Notes under the pieces: model-generated
What the model saw: only the letters and a program-made list of their open reading frames with translations
Databases searched by the model: none
Told to the model about the DNA's origin: nothing
Shown: in pieces, positions 35,798-46,009 of the stretch
How the letters are laid out: each line of letters opens with the position of its first letter
How positions within the stretch are numbered: position 1 is the stretch's first letter
Assembly (NCBI GenBank): GCA_963457665.1
Contig: OY735203.1
Location: forward strand, 5,825,850-5,889,849
Length of the DNA: 64,000 nt
Direction: 5' to 3'
From: Thysanoteuthis rhombus
Taxonomy: Eukaryota > Mollusca > Cephalopoda > Oegopsida > Thysanoteuthidae
Translations under genes and position numbers: made by a program

Positions 35798-36240
35798 ATA
35801 ATGTTCCCTCATCACTAAAAAACACTTTTAGATAAGTACGTAATTAAGCCCTGTTTCAAAAAATAGATATGTAGTATAAGATAATATCAATATACAATAC
35901 ACATAAAATCTTATATAAATTGACAAACTACATGTATGACAAAAACTATATCATAAGGAGGGTAGGAGGTGTTTGACCAACACTGCTGGAGTGCCATGTT
36001 GATATAACTGTTTTGTTTTTAAAATCTCCAAAACAGTTACGTGATAAACAACTGATGATCCCAACAAGTTACAATTTATATATTATGCAATAATAAAATA
36101 TAGAAGAAATAGGTGGAAAAACACTCTGAAAGATTACATAATTTGCACAGACAATGGGAAATGGGCGACTGAAGTGACACGAAAAAATCTATTGGAAAAA
36201 GTTTTTTTGATGTTTCTATGTGTATATAAATATATACATG
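35798..36240 (+). mobile_element. Solo 3' end of Penelope-like element (family A), copy 3
   Basis: Contains only the last ~440 bp of the element: 'CCCTCATCACTAAAA', 'TAAGCCCTGTTTCAAAAAAT', 'GACAAACTACATGTATGAC' and 'GACCAACACTGCTGGAGTGC'. A perfect 11-bp hairpin (36005-36015 with 36029-36039) is followed by CTGATGA at 36052-36058, and the copy ends near 'ATATAAATATATAC'. No RT remnant is attached. One of the best-kept copies of the hairpin. Confidence 0.75.
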
Positions 36241-36369
36241 GACTGCATATTGGAATCTCTTCTTTCTATTTAATAGATGTTGAATTCATTTTGACATTGC
36301 AGAATAATTGTGATGTACTCTTCAGAATTAGATTATAAATACCTGTGCCTTGCATTACATTGCATTGCA

Positions 36370-36735
36370 ATGATGAATGTAATGAGCGTGTATACCAGAA
36401 TTATTTATCTAAAAAAGAAAAAATTGCTCTTTAATCAAAAATTATCTAAAAAATACCAGCACAAAATTTAGGCATTATTAGTCCAAAATGACAATAGGGA
36501 CCCAGGGAAGCATTTAAGGAAAAAAAAAAAGAATTTTTTAGAGAGGACTTACTGATGTACTTGTGTAAATTCTCAAGGTTGTAGCCATAAAAATGTGACC
36601 AGGAAAGCCCAGGGATACACATACACAAACACAAACAAAGAGAGAAGAGTCTGTAAGCCAAGTGGCTGGTTGGAAAAGAATAACAAATGACATTAACTGA
36701 GGCAAAGCAGTGAGAAAATCTATTCATGTATAAGA
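36370..36735 (+). repeat. Dispersed repeat E, copy 4
   Basis: 'GTGTATACCAGAATTATTTA', 'AATACCAGCACAAAATTTAG', 'AAATGACAATAGGGACCCAG', 'TTCTCAAGGTTGTAGCC' and 'GTAAGCCAAGTGGCTGGTTG' in order. Confidence 0.7.
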
Positions 36736-36892
36736 CATGTATACAAATTAGTCTCCGATTATTTAATTGTATGTATCTATGTTTTGTTCAATTCCAGTTA
36801 TAACCAAAAAGTCGTAATGGATTCGTCCATGTGAAATAGAATAGCACAGCCAAAAAAAGAAAAAATACAATGAAAGGATTGTATCAAAATGC

Positions 36893-37478
36893 AGAGCTGA
36901 AGAAAGTAGATGATAACACCAACCGAAGAAAATGAATCTTCATGAAATCCTCAAAAGAATAAGAAATCAAGCGAAGAATCATTCTAGGTGGGAAAGCTTT
37001 TGGTAGAACCAGCTCAACCTCCAAGAACCAGAAAATCCTATAAATTCTAAACAGAAAGGTTTACAACTAATGCATCCTCCTGATAATCATCTATTGTGCT
37101 GAAACATTGAACTTGAGTGAGGAGCTTGCAATGTGCACATAAATGAATCATGCTTAACATCACATGGAGAGATCACAAGACTGCAGAGTATATTAGAAAA
37201 AAAAAGCGGTAGTCTGAGATATAGAAATCCCAGTTGGGAATATTGCAAGAATAGCAGAGCACTGCTTGACATCACAAATCACAACAAGGATCCCTAGAGA
37301 TCATATGTGAAACTATGTCTGGCAAAATATGAGGTGACAAATTAGACAAGATCTGAAAGTAATGGCTCCACCCTGCCCATTTTAAGGAGGTCTTTCGAAT
37401 TTTGTAGAAGGTGTATGTCCAACAATGGATGCTAAAAGGCTGCTGATAATGATGATTAAAAGGCTACTGATGATGATT
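36893..37478 (+). mobile_element. RTE-like LINE C-terminal copy, decayed
   Basis: Starts at the 'ELKKVD' coding segment (GCTGAAGAAAGTAGATGATA) and runs collinearly with the 52.6-kb copy through 'CATCCTCCTGATAATCA' and 'CTAACATCACATGGAGAGA'-like segments. It ends in a duplicated tail: 'GGCTGCTGATAATGATGATT' then 'AGGCTACTGATGATGATT'. Interrupted by many stops; more decayed than its neighbours. Confidence 0.75.
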
Positions 37479-37479
37479 A

Positions 37480-38340
37480 AAATGAGATAGGCTGTTATGA
37501 CATAACAATGAAGAGAGAATACACGACAGACTCTTTGGATGTTTGAAACTAAAAGAAGAGAAAAAAGTCAGTAAATGGATTGAAGAAATGTTTAACTATG
37601 AATTTTTTTAAAAACTCAAAATCTGAATTTTGTGATACCCAACAGCTATCTTCAGGGGATAAATGAGTGTATTTTTTTTATCATTGCATGGAAACATTGG
37701 AATTCCATTGTCTATTACCTGGATGTGGTTGATTTTTTTATTTCCGCGGTTGTTAGCTGTAACAGGTGTCAAAAATCTGTGGTTGTCTGGTGTTGATGCC
37801 TTGAGAGAACAGCTTTTTGGTGGGTAAAAAGCATCTTTGTTGGACATGGCCAGTGGTACTATGGTGACTAGTACAACAGATTGTGTCTGACAAGGATTTT
37901 TCCATCCTGGTGATAAAAAAAAATGAAGATAAAAGTCTACAAAAAACATAGAATACTTGAACTATTCAAAACTAATTTCTGAATAAAATAGCTTTGGGCT
38001 CCTTAGTACCAATCCATACATGAATAGCTCAGTCATTTTCTATAGATATATGCTAGTATTTGATGTCTTATATCATACTAATGATAAAGAGAGAATTTTT
38101 GTTTATATTTCAAAAGGATTTAGACAGATATGTATTTGTATCTTTTTTTTATCAGTCACTTTAGATGTCGTTCTCTCAATTATATGAGCACTAATTAAAT
38201 CTTTGGTTTCTGAGTGCACTGTGCATAGATCATTAGAAAAGCTGTTCATATGTTTATCTGATGAATGGATTAATTAAATTTACTCCCGTCGACTGTTCTG
38301 TTTGATAATCATCAAATTATTCAAATGGACAAGATCAGTT
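37480..38340. other. No feature recognised
   Basis: The 113-codon minus frame (37949-37608) has no known motif. A stretch near 37615-37660 ('GATACCCAACAGCTATCTTC') is faintly like the region near 22800; too weak to call. Confidence 0.35.
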
Positions 38341-38364
38341 TCAGCGGCATATGGTGCTTTATAC

Positions 38365-38740
38365 CTTGGGTGTGCTGTGTGCTACTGATGCACAAAAATA
38401 TAAAAACATTTTAGTGTCTGTAAAAAGCAAACGTAGGGAAGGCTGTTATAATAGTAAAAATTAGAGTATTAATAGAAAACAAAATTTGGATTAGACACTG
38501 TTATCAGTAGGTAATAGTGTTCTATCCAAATTTTGTTTTTCTATCATTAATCCTCTTAATTTCTTTTTATTTGTTTGCCATTTGTATCAAGGGATTTGTA
38601 GCAAGGGAGTGAAACTTTACAATTTGCAATTGGGACCATCTACTCTATATTGTATCAAAATGGCTTTTACCATCCGTTGCTTTTTAAGGACACTGAAATA
38701 TTTTGCTTTTTTGTGCATCCATAGCACACAGTACATCCAA
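38365..38740. mobile_element. Foldback element (family G), copy 2
   Basis: Inner arms 38465-38507 and 38510-38558 form an imperfect ~40-bp inverted repeat almost without loop (ACAAAATTTGGAT facing ATCCAAATTTTGT). Outer arms 38368-38420 and 38685-38735 also pair ('GCTGTGTGCTA...TGATGCACAAA' with its complement). The right arm carries ~130 bp missing from the left arm, so the left has an internal deletion. 19260-19440 is homologous to the outer arm. Confidence 0.7.
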
Positions 38741-38801
38741 AATTCAAAGCATCAAACACCACTGATTAGTTTGTATGTTTACAATATTTGTTATTCTTTT
38801 G

Positions 38802-38880
38802 AGCGGTGATTCCCAAAGTGTGTGCCATAGCTCCCGGCAAGAGAGAAAGAGGAAGAGTAAAGGTTTGGGAACCACTACTC
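38802..38880. mobile_element. Short hAT-like MITE
   Basis: The left end 'CGGTGATTCCCAAAGTGTG' and right end 'GGTTTGGGAACCACTACT' are inverted copies of a CAGTGGTTCCCAAAC-like hAT terminus. Total length ~78 bp. No clear 8-bp target duplication could be found, so it may be a deletion product. Confidence 0.55.
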
Positions 38881-39292
38881 CGGAGAATATTGCGCAGGCT
38901 ACGCTTTAATTTTAGGAAATTTTTGTTTATTGAGTGAAAAAATTGAAAGAAAATCTGAATTGATGTCATTGATCTTTGCAAGTAGGTATTGCTAAAAATT
39001 CACTCAACTTGACTTGGCACAGAACAAAGTGGAAAAGACAAGGGTGGTAAGTTTTGCCGACTTCTCAATGGGGAGAGCAAGCCCACCTGCCTTAAAAATC
39101 AGCATTTAAAAATTGATTACCCAGTCTCAGTGCCATATTTATCATAATGCACCTGAGGCACAGGCCTAAGGCCCTCAAAATATAAAGGGCCCCTAGTAGG
39201 CAATGGCCTAAAAAACTTGAGAATTGAGTCTAATTCGAAGCTTAAACAGTATACAGTTACAACCAATTTAGCTTTTTGCTTTTGTCCTTGTT

Positions 39293-39304
39293 ATATATAT
39301 ACAC

Positions 39305-39339
<35 letters not shown>

Positions 39340-39340
39340 G
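39293..39340. repeat. (TA)n microsatellite with CA interruptions
   Basis: TA tract interrupted by two CATA/ACAC variants. Confidence 0.9.
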
Positions 39341-39344
39341 TACC

Positions 39345-39720
39345 AAGGCTTTTGATATTAATCTAAGCTAACAAGCAAATTATAAGAACATGATAAGTTG
39401 AAAGGAGGAGGCAGCATTTGATCCACACTGCTTGGGAGCCGTAGTAGAACAGCTGGATTGATCTTAATTTCCCATGGTGGGTAACTGAGGATTCTCTTTA
39501 GGAAAAATTCACGTATAATTTCTGTTTAAATGCAGGAATAAGTGAGTGAGTGAGTTTTGGGTTACATGGTGAGATCATTAGTTCTTATGATAGTAAGGTT
39601 TTATAGACTATATATAACAAGTCACATCCATAGTTTTATTTATTGATCCCTCATCGACAAATAGTCTGGATGACCTCCATAAGTAAGTTCTTTGTTTCTA
39701 TCAATTAAATGACGTTTAGC
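39345..39720 (+). repeat. Possible decayed Penelope 3'-end fragments
   Basis: 39395-39435 ('GGAGGAGGCAGCATTTGATC' ... 'CACTGCTTGGGAGCCGT') resembles the segment before the family hairpin. 39635-39700 ('TTGATCCCTCATCGACAAAT' ... 'CATAAGTAAGTTCTTTGTTTC') resembles the more upstream segment. The hairpin is lost. The two pieces lie in the wrong order for one copy, so they would be separate fragments. Confidence 0.45.
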
Positions 39721-39744
39721 AGAAAATAACATCCAAATACAGTC

Positions 39745-40940
39745 ATCCTCATCTATCTTTTTAATGTCTGTCATTGGACAGAGATCTTCCACAGGATTTG
39801 CCAAACTTCTCCTTCGTGGGTGTCGCGGAGCCAATACTTTCTTAATTTGTCTTATTTGTTTCTCTATCTAGTACTCTGTTGGTCTCAGTTGCGCATGTGA
39901 TCTCTGGGGATCTATGATGTGAGTTGTGAGGTCCATGGGTTGTCTATCATTCTTGCAACATGGCCAGCCCATTGCCATTTGAGTTTTCTAAAGGATTCTA
40001 TGATGTCTCGGACTCCTGTTTTGTCCCAGATATATTGTGCTGTCTTTTGGTCTCTCCATGTGAGGTCGAGCATAATTCTTTCAAGTGCACATTGTATTGT
40101 TCTCAGTTTGTGGGTCTGTCTCTTGGTTTGGTTCCGTATCTCAGCTTTATAAGTGACTATCGGGAGGATGCATTGGTTGTATACCCTTATCTTTAGGACT
40201 AATGGGATACTCTTTTTTTGAAAATTGAACTTGCTCTGCCAAAGGCTTACCATCTTAGAGTGATTTTTTGTCTGGATTCTTCTTCTTTTTAGGGTCTCGT
40301 GGAGATTCATTGTCCCAGGTAGATGGAATGGTCTACTTTGTTCAGTTTGAAATCTTTGATTTTGATCTTTGTGTTCTTATTTCTGACGTGATTGTAGCAC
40401 ATGATCTTTGTCTTGCTGAAGTTCATGAATAGGCTGACTTTCTTGATTTCTTCATTAAGTTCATCTAGCATTAGTTGGAGGTTATGTAGGTTCTCTGTGA
40501 AAAAGGCAATGATATCTGCAAATCTGAGTCTGTTCAGATATTTGCCATCTATTTTGATTCCCTTATTTTCCCAGTCTACGTTTTAGAATATCATCTCAAG
40601 GTAGACTGTGAAGAGTTTGGGTGAGCTGGTATCACCTTGTCTTACCACTTTTTTGGACCCAGAAGGGCTCCTAGTCTTTCTGAAGCCTGATAAAGAAGCT
40701 GCTGTGATTGTATATATGTTGCAGCAATTTGACCTATACAGCCCCTTCTAGAGTGATGTCCTTCATGACTATCGGGATTTCCACTGAGTCAAAGGCCTTT
40801 TTGAAGTCGATAAATACTACAGTGAGAGCCTACTTATATTCTGCTGCTTTTTCTTTCAGCTGATTTATAGAATTTATCAAGAAGCTTCTTCTTAAACCAG
40901 CTTGTTCCCGTGGTTGGTTTTCATCTTGTCTTTTTGTGAT
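39745..40940 (-). mobile_element. RTE-like LINE, longest copy (RT palm to tail)
   Basis: The only copy here that reaches into the RT palm. On the minus strand, ~40860-40720 encodes thumb/palm sequence with 'VFIDFKKAFDSV'-type residues (TATCGACTTCAAAAAGGC complement at ~40800). A 'RQGDTSSPKLF' turn follows (~40640). The catalytic box reads 'RFADII' at ~40508-40525, so the second Asp is lost. Then come 'MNFSKTKIMCYNH' (~40420), 'VDHSIYLGQ' (~40325), and a C-terminal block decaying across frames to ~39800. 'CTGTCATTGGACAGAGATCT' marks the tail. No GAT tail longer than two units remains. Confidence 0.85.
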
Positions 40941-40944
40941 TTGG

Positions 40945-41335
40945 TTCAAACCATATACAATACATTAGATTGATACTATGTTTGAAATGACAGATGGCAT
41001 TTATTATGACACAACCCTGAAAAATATAATTATGTATTAAAATCAGAGCTTAGGGGGAGGCAGTGTTTGATCAACACTGCTGGGGAGCCATGTTAATTTA
41101 AATGCATTCTTTACACATCCTCTAAACAGTTCAATGGTGAACAACTGATGATCCCAAAATGACCAATTCACACATAGTGCCATAATATGTAATTCTGTGT
41201 AAAATGTAAAACCCATTAAAAAACTTACATCAATCATATAAATAGATATTTGGAAATAATTGACTGAAATGACAAATTTTGAAAAAGAATTTTGCTACAT
41301 ATTTAGCTTTCTGGACTATACATATAGTTGAGAAA
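40945..41335 (+). mobile_element. Solo Penelope-like 3' end, copy (+), left half of an inverted pair
   Basis: Runs from 'CCATATACAATAC' to 'GCTTTCTGGACTATACATA'. It includes 'GTGTTTGATCAACACTGCTG' and a CTGATGA at 41144, but its hairpin is decayed. It meets an oppositely oriented copy at ~41335, tail to tail. Confidence 0.7.
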
Positions 41336-41975
41336 GCTTTACAACTTTAAACTCTAATCATTGAAAAACTTTTTCGATATATTTCTTTTGGTTGCTTCAG
41401 TCAGCCATTTCCCAATATCTGTCAATGCAATTTGTCATTTTCTGCACAGTTTTTTTCCCTGTTTCATATATACTTTGTTATTATGGAACATAGTATAAAT
41501 TGTCTCTTGTTGGGATCATCACTAGTTTACCATGTAACTGTTTCGGAAATTTTAAGAACAAAACAGATATATTTATATGGCACTCCAGCAATGTTGATCA
41601 AATACCACCTCCTTTTCTTAACATTTAGTTTGTGCTATACATATAATTTGTCATTTTATATAAGATTTCTTGTGTATTGTATCTTGACATTATCTTATAC
41701 TGCATATTTATTCTTTGAAACAGGGCTTAATTACGTAGGTTATTCTAAAAACGATTTTAACAATTAAGGATTGGTAAGGATAACAATAGACATTACTCAC
41801 TCTTTGTGTCATTTCTGTTGAATGTTTACCCATGTTAATATTAAATCTGTTGTGTCGTTCTTAAATTCAGACTGCATGCAAACAAACTTATGATATTATC
41901 TTTAAGAAAGCTAATTACACAGAAAGAACTCCTCTGAGTCGATTCTCTCTCAACATATATACATATATTTTTAAG
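41336..41975 (-). mobile_element. Solo Penelope-like 3' end, copy (-), right half of an inverted pair
   Basis: Minus orientation from 'GTTGAGAAAGCTTTACAACT' (element terminus) through 'GATGCCCCAGCA'-type words to 'AACTCCTCTGAGTCGATTCT' (~41940). About 640 bp of 3' sequence without RT. The junction 41318-41350 is itself an imperfect palindrome (AGCTTTCT...AGAAAGCT). Confidence 0.75.
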
Positions 41976-42024
41976 GTAGAAGGCCCCAAGTCGACCCATG
42001 TCTCAGGCCTCTATTTGGTTTAAT

Positions 42025-42285
42025 TCAGCCCTGATCAGTCTAAGTGACGATTACAGTAATAGTTTAGATAATGGAATCGGTGACTCAAGTTCAAACTCTG
42101 GTCAGAGCGGTTTATATACACTTCACATTAATGCCTTTCGGAAAGACATGAATCCATTTCTTCTCATCTCAGCTATGGTTAAGATCGCATGGTAGATTGG
42201 GCTCTCTAACCTTGGCAACCAGTCTAGAAGGAGGACTATTCTGATTCCAAACTAGGGAGTGGAGGCCCTTTAAAGCGGTGTGACA
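42025..42285 (+). mobile_element. tRNA-derived SINE H, copy 4
   Basis: Head: 'CGATTACAGTAATAGTTTAG' (A-box position) and 'GACTCAAGTTCAAACTCTGG' (B box GTTCAAACTC). Body: 'TTAATGCCTTTCGGAAAGAC', 'ATGAATCCATTTCTTCTCAT' and 'AACCTTGGCAACCAGTCTAG'. Matches 17285-17560 over its whole length. Confidence 0.65.
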
Positions 42286-42480
42286 CCTAATTAGATGTTC
42301 TCCTGGCAGCTCCTGCAGACAAACTAATGCCCAGCATATTGCTCTCTGCTTTCCTCTGGTCTACATTAGTGTCATCAAGGGAAGGATTCAAATGACTGGG
42401 CATTCATTTAGCCCAGGCATGCCCCTTTTCGGTTGGGGAGACAATCCATTGTCTGCAGAGATAGAAAGAAGGCCATCCAG
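42286..42480. repeat. Possible inverted SINE-like pair
   Basis: 'TAATGCCCAGCATATTGCTC' (42327) and the complement of 'GACTGGGCATTCATTTAG' (42393) share TAATGCCCAG-like words in inverse orientation, with 'GTCTACATTAGTGTCATCAA' between. GC-richer than its surroundings. Unassigned. Confidence 0.35.
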
Positions 42481-42894
42481 ATTTGGTGTAAGAATGAATG
42501 CATAATGATACAATTGTTTAGTCTGTGTGATGGTCAGTCTCTACTGTGAAAATTCAGGTGTCCTCAGTCTATCTTTATGGGTAATGAACTTTTGGTACAT
42601 CTAGACGCAGTTTGAGAGATCACTTCTACACAGACTTAAAAAAAAGGCTGAGAAAGAAGAACATAGCAACAGAACTAAAAATAATCCGCTTGTTTGATAC
42701 AGTGAACAATCTTCTCAATTGTCCTGTGCTCAAATTCATTTTTGTGAGATAAAGAAAGTTGCTATCAAAAGCTAATAAAAAAATTTGAGATGAAAGAAAT
42801 TACTTATCAAAAATTAATAATGGTTGACAAAGCTTCAGCAAATAAAAATCCAATAAAAACAAATCAAAAATTCCTCATGAAAATAAATTGAAAC

Positions 42895-43180
42895 AAATAG
42901 ATCTTTTATCAAACATTATATTAAAAGAAAAAAAATCTTTCATCTGAAATCATCAGAAAAATACAGGCACATGATTTGAACATGATCGGTTTATGGTGCT
43001 TAGTGGTGTTCTCAAGCAAATCTTTAAGGTTGTAGCCCCCAAAATCCAACGAGAAGCACCTGGATACACACACACGTGGATGGATGGATAGATGGATAGA
43101 TAGATAGACTCTCAAAGATAGAAGAATCTGTAGCCCACGTAGCTGGTCATTTGGTCTATTTGTAAGGCTATAGTGATTTG
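42895..43180 (+). repeat. Dispersed repeat E, copy 5
   Basis: 'AATAGATCTTTTATCAAACA', 'AATACAGGCACATGATTTGA', 'CTTTAAGGTTGTAGCCCCC', a (GGAT)n/(GATA)n run at 43078-43108 in place of the (CA)n, and 'GAATCTGTAGCCCACGTAGC'. Internal microsatellite replacement compared with other copies. Confidence 0.7.
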
Positions 43181-43189
43181 GTAATATCT

Positions 43190-44080
43190 TAACTGTTACA
43201 ATCAATGAAAAACGAAAGTAATAACAAGTACGGTGCTAAATGAGTTTAAAGTTTAGATTTGATCCTCTGCCAACCAGAAGAGCTCTAGCACTTCAGTTTT
43301 TTACAGCAGTGCCGTACCTAGGCAACTTCTTGTGGTAAAAGGGGTGCAGTTTCAAATCCCACCAAGAGCTTACTCTTCATTCCTGATTTTTTGCTGTTTA
43401 CTCATTGTCATAGATCGACAGTCTGAGTTAGTTCTGATAAAGAGCAACTGAAAAATGAAAAGTGAAAGAACATGTCAAAAATTAATTATGGTTGATGATG
43501 CTTCATTAAAGGAAAATTATTCAGGATAATTTTAGTCAGAGGTATAAAGGAATTCTTCTTATAAAGTAGGCAAAAGGCTTGATTTGCCCAAATTACACCA
43601 ATTTGCCTAAAATTTAACTTTTTTACATTTTGCCCTCTGGTTCACATGACTATGATGTTAGCCCTATACTACATGAAACTTTTATTAGTTATTTGACTAG
43701 TATCAAAAAATGATTTAAAAAAAACTTAGTCAATGCAATTAAATAATAATAATAAAGGAGCAAACTTTTGATGCGACTGGAATTTTCTTTAACACAGTAT
43801 TTAGCCATAAGAATCTTTTTCCTCAGCCAGAACATTGCAAAATATGAGTCGTAGAATGAGTCAAGAAAAAAATGCCAAGGCAAAAGTAAGGATTATTTCA
43901 AACATGAAATATTGATATCAGTAAAAAAAAAATTGGTTAATTTTCTTTTCAAGACTTTATATTTTAAGTGGATGAACGAAAATTCAAAAATGTAAAAATA
44001 ACTTTGCCCGTCAGTGCCAATAAATCAGCCTGAAGGCCAAACCTTTGGCCATGCAAGAGCTTATTTTCAATGTTATATGG
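43190..44080. other. No clear feature
   Basis: A 'GTACCTAGGCAACTTCTTGT' stretch at 43308 resembles 56345-56380 and generic DNA-transposon termini; too short to call. Confidence 0.35.
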
Positions 44081-44084
44081 TTTA

Positions 44085-44500
44085 AAAACTACCAACCAAA
44101 ACTGTCTTTAAACCTGTCAACATAGGTTTCTTTAGTTTTTGTGTTGGTCTGTCTGGCTAGCTATGAATGCATTGCAGATACAGGCTGCACCAATGAAGCT
44201 GCAGAGCTGAAAATTTCTACATTTACTCTTTGTTATGTCTACAAAAAATGTTTTGTTTCAAATCCACTCCCCTAGAAGTTTTTCAGGGGAGGTTCAATTT
44301 GCAATGTACATTTATGCTAATTTGTCCCCTTGGTTTGTGTACAATAGCATTCACTTTTTTTTCAAAAATTGGACCAAACAAAAGGCAAGATGAGTAACTC
44401 AATCATTGATCATCCCTTCCCCAAATTCATTAATTGATCGCCTAAAACACATCATTCTGCCAAAAGATTTATCGTTCATTAGTAAATTGTAAAAATATTC
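44085..44500 (-). repeat. Dispersed repeat C, copy 9
   Basis: Minus orientation, nearly full length: 'CTACCAACCAAAACTGTCTT', 'CATAGGTTTCTTTAGTTTTT', 'AATTTGCAATGTACATTTAT' and 'CATCCCTTCCCCAAATTC', ending 'TTCATTAGTAAATTG'. Confidence 0.7.
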
Positions 44501-44934
44501 TCCCAAATGTCCATGAATTATGTAAGTAAAGCATTTTGAGGGATGACTCATCTTGAGTTGAACTGTTTTTCAGTCTGAACGAAAAAGTACCAGTTAAATG
44601 TAACAAATACCTGTCAATTAAAAAAAGAAAACAAATCACCTTGATCAATGGTTATTATGTTTAGGACTCTTTTGTAAAGATTTCTGATTGGGATTACTGA
44701 TGATGGTTTCAAGACTGTGCAGCAGCTTTTGTGTCTTGTTTAAAAAGCGCCTCCGCACCCCATATGCCCTAGAAATAGTAGATCACCAACTGCATTTTTA
44801 CCTACAAATCTCAGCAGACTGAAACTTATACAATGAAAATGTCCGATCCAAATTCAGATAAGTGGTTTAGCCTGTGGACTTATCAGTATGAATTTATTTG
44901 CATTTTGAGTGTACAAGTTTTGTGAATATATACG

Positions 44935-45345
44935 TCTAGTCTAGAAAGCTTTACAGCTTTAAACACTAAACATTAAAAAACTTTTTTAAAAGACTTTTTT
45001 GTGTCACTTTAGTCACTTATTTCCCAATACCTGTCAATGTGATTTATGTCATTTTCTTCAGTGTTTTTTCCCTGTTTTACAAATACTTTGTTATTATGGC
45101 ACAATACCTAAATTTTTTCTTGTTGAGATCATCAGTTATTTACCATCTAACTGTTTCGTGGAATTTTAAAACAAAACAGTTGTATTACCATGGTGCCCCA
45201 GCAGTGCTGATCAAACACCACCTCCCTTCCTTACTGTATAACTTATGTCATACATGTAGTTTGCCATATTATATAGGGTACTATGTGTATTTTATATTGA
45301 TATTATTTCATACTATGTATCTTTCATATTTTGAAACAGGGCTTT
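44935..45345 (-). mobile_element. Solo Penelope-like 3' end, copy
   Basis: Minus orientation: 'CTAGAAAGCTTTACAGCTTT', 'GTCACTTTAGTCACTTATTT' and 'GAGATCATCAGTTATTTACC', then the hairpin region (45150-45182), 'GTGCCCCAGCAGTGCTGATC' and 'TTTTGAAACAGGGCTTTTTT' (~45335). The minus 111-codon-like plus frame here parallels the one at 41432-41767 only because both are the same repeat. Confidence 0.8.
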
Positions 45346-45395
45346 TTTATATATATGCATGCAAACAACAGTGATGCATGTCTATATACACACAC

Positions 45396-45400
<5 letters not shown>

Positions 45401-45446
<46 letters not shown>
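45401..45446. repeat. (TA)n microsatellite
   Basis: About 23 TA units, ~55 bp beyond the internal end of the preceding Penelope 3' fragment. Confidence 0.95.
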
Positions 45447-45454
<8 letters not shown>

Positions 45455-45771
45455 CTATGTTACGCATTCACACATATATAAGATAGGCACACAGAGATAA
45501 TACAATATCTTTTCTTCGAATCAAACCTTCCTTTCTATGACTAATGAACACTGATTCAGTCTTCTCATGTTGAGAGAAAAGAAAAGCAAAGAACTTGCCT
45601 AAATGATTTATCCCAATTACCCAAATTATCTCTCTGAAAGATTTTTACAGAATTGAGAGAGGACTAACTAGGATAGAATAATCTAGATCAGGACTTCTCA
45701 AATATGGCATTAGGACCCCCTTCAGGTCTGCAAAAAACAATTATTGGTTGTTAGGGGAGGTGCAGAAATAT

Positions 45772-46008
45772 TAAAAAACCATCAACCAAATCTGTCAACA
45801 TAGGTTTTTTTAGTTTTAAAGTGATTCTGGCTGGCTGACTATGCATGTGTCATATGTAGAGGTTACACCAATAGAGTTAGAGGGATCCAACAAACAGCAA
45901 TAGAAACAACTTATTCATTGATAACCCTTTTTCCAGTTTTTTTATTGATCATCCCCAACATGGCATGCAGCCAAATAATCTATTGTGTGGCTAACCAGAC
46001 ATATTTGA
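45772..46008 (-). repeat. Dispersed repeat C, copy 10 (internally deleted)
   Basis: Both ends are present ('ACCATCAACCAAATCTGTCA' and 'GTGTGGCTAACCAGACATAT'), but ~180 bp between 'GAGTTAGAGG' and 'CAATAGAAACAACTTATTCA' are missing. Confidence 0.65.
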
Positions 46009-46009
46009 A

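Noticed and set aside
37608..37949. 113-codon minus frame
   Set aside because: No recognisable domain; composition matches the surrounding non-coding DNA.
45039..45374. 111-codon plus frame similar to the one at 41432-41767, looking like a conserved membrane protein
   Set aside because: Both are the antisense of the same Penelope 3' repeat, so the similarity comes from the repeat, not from coding constraint.
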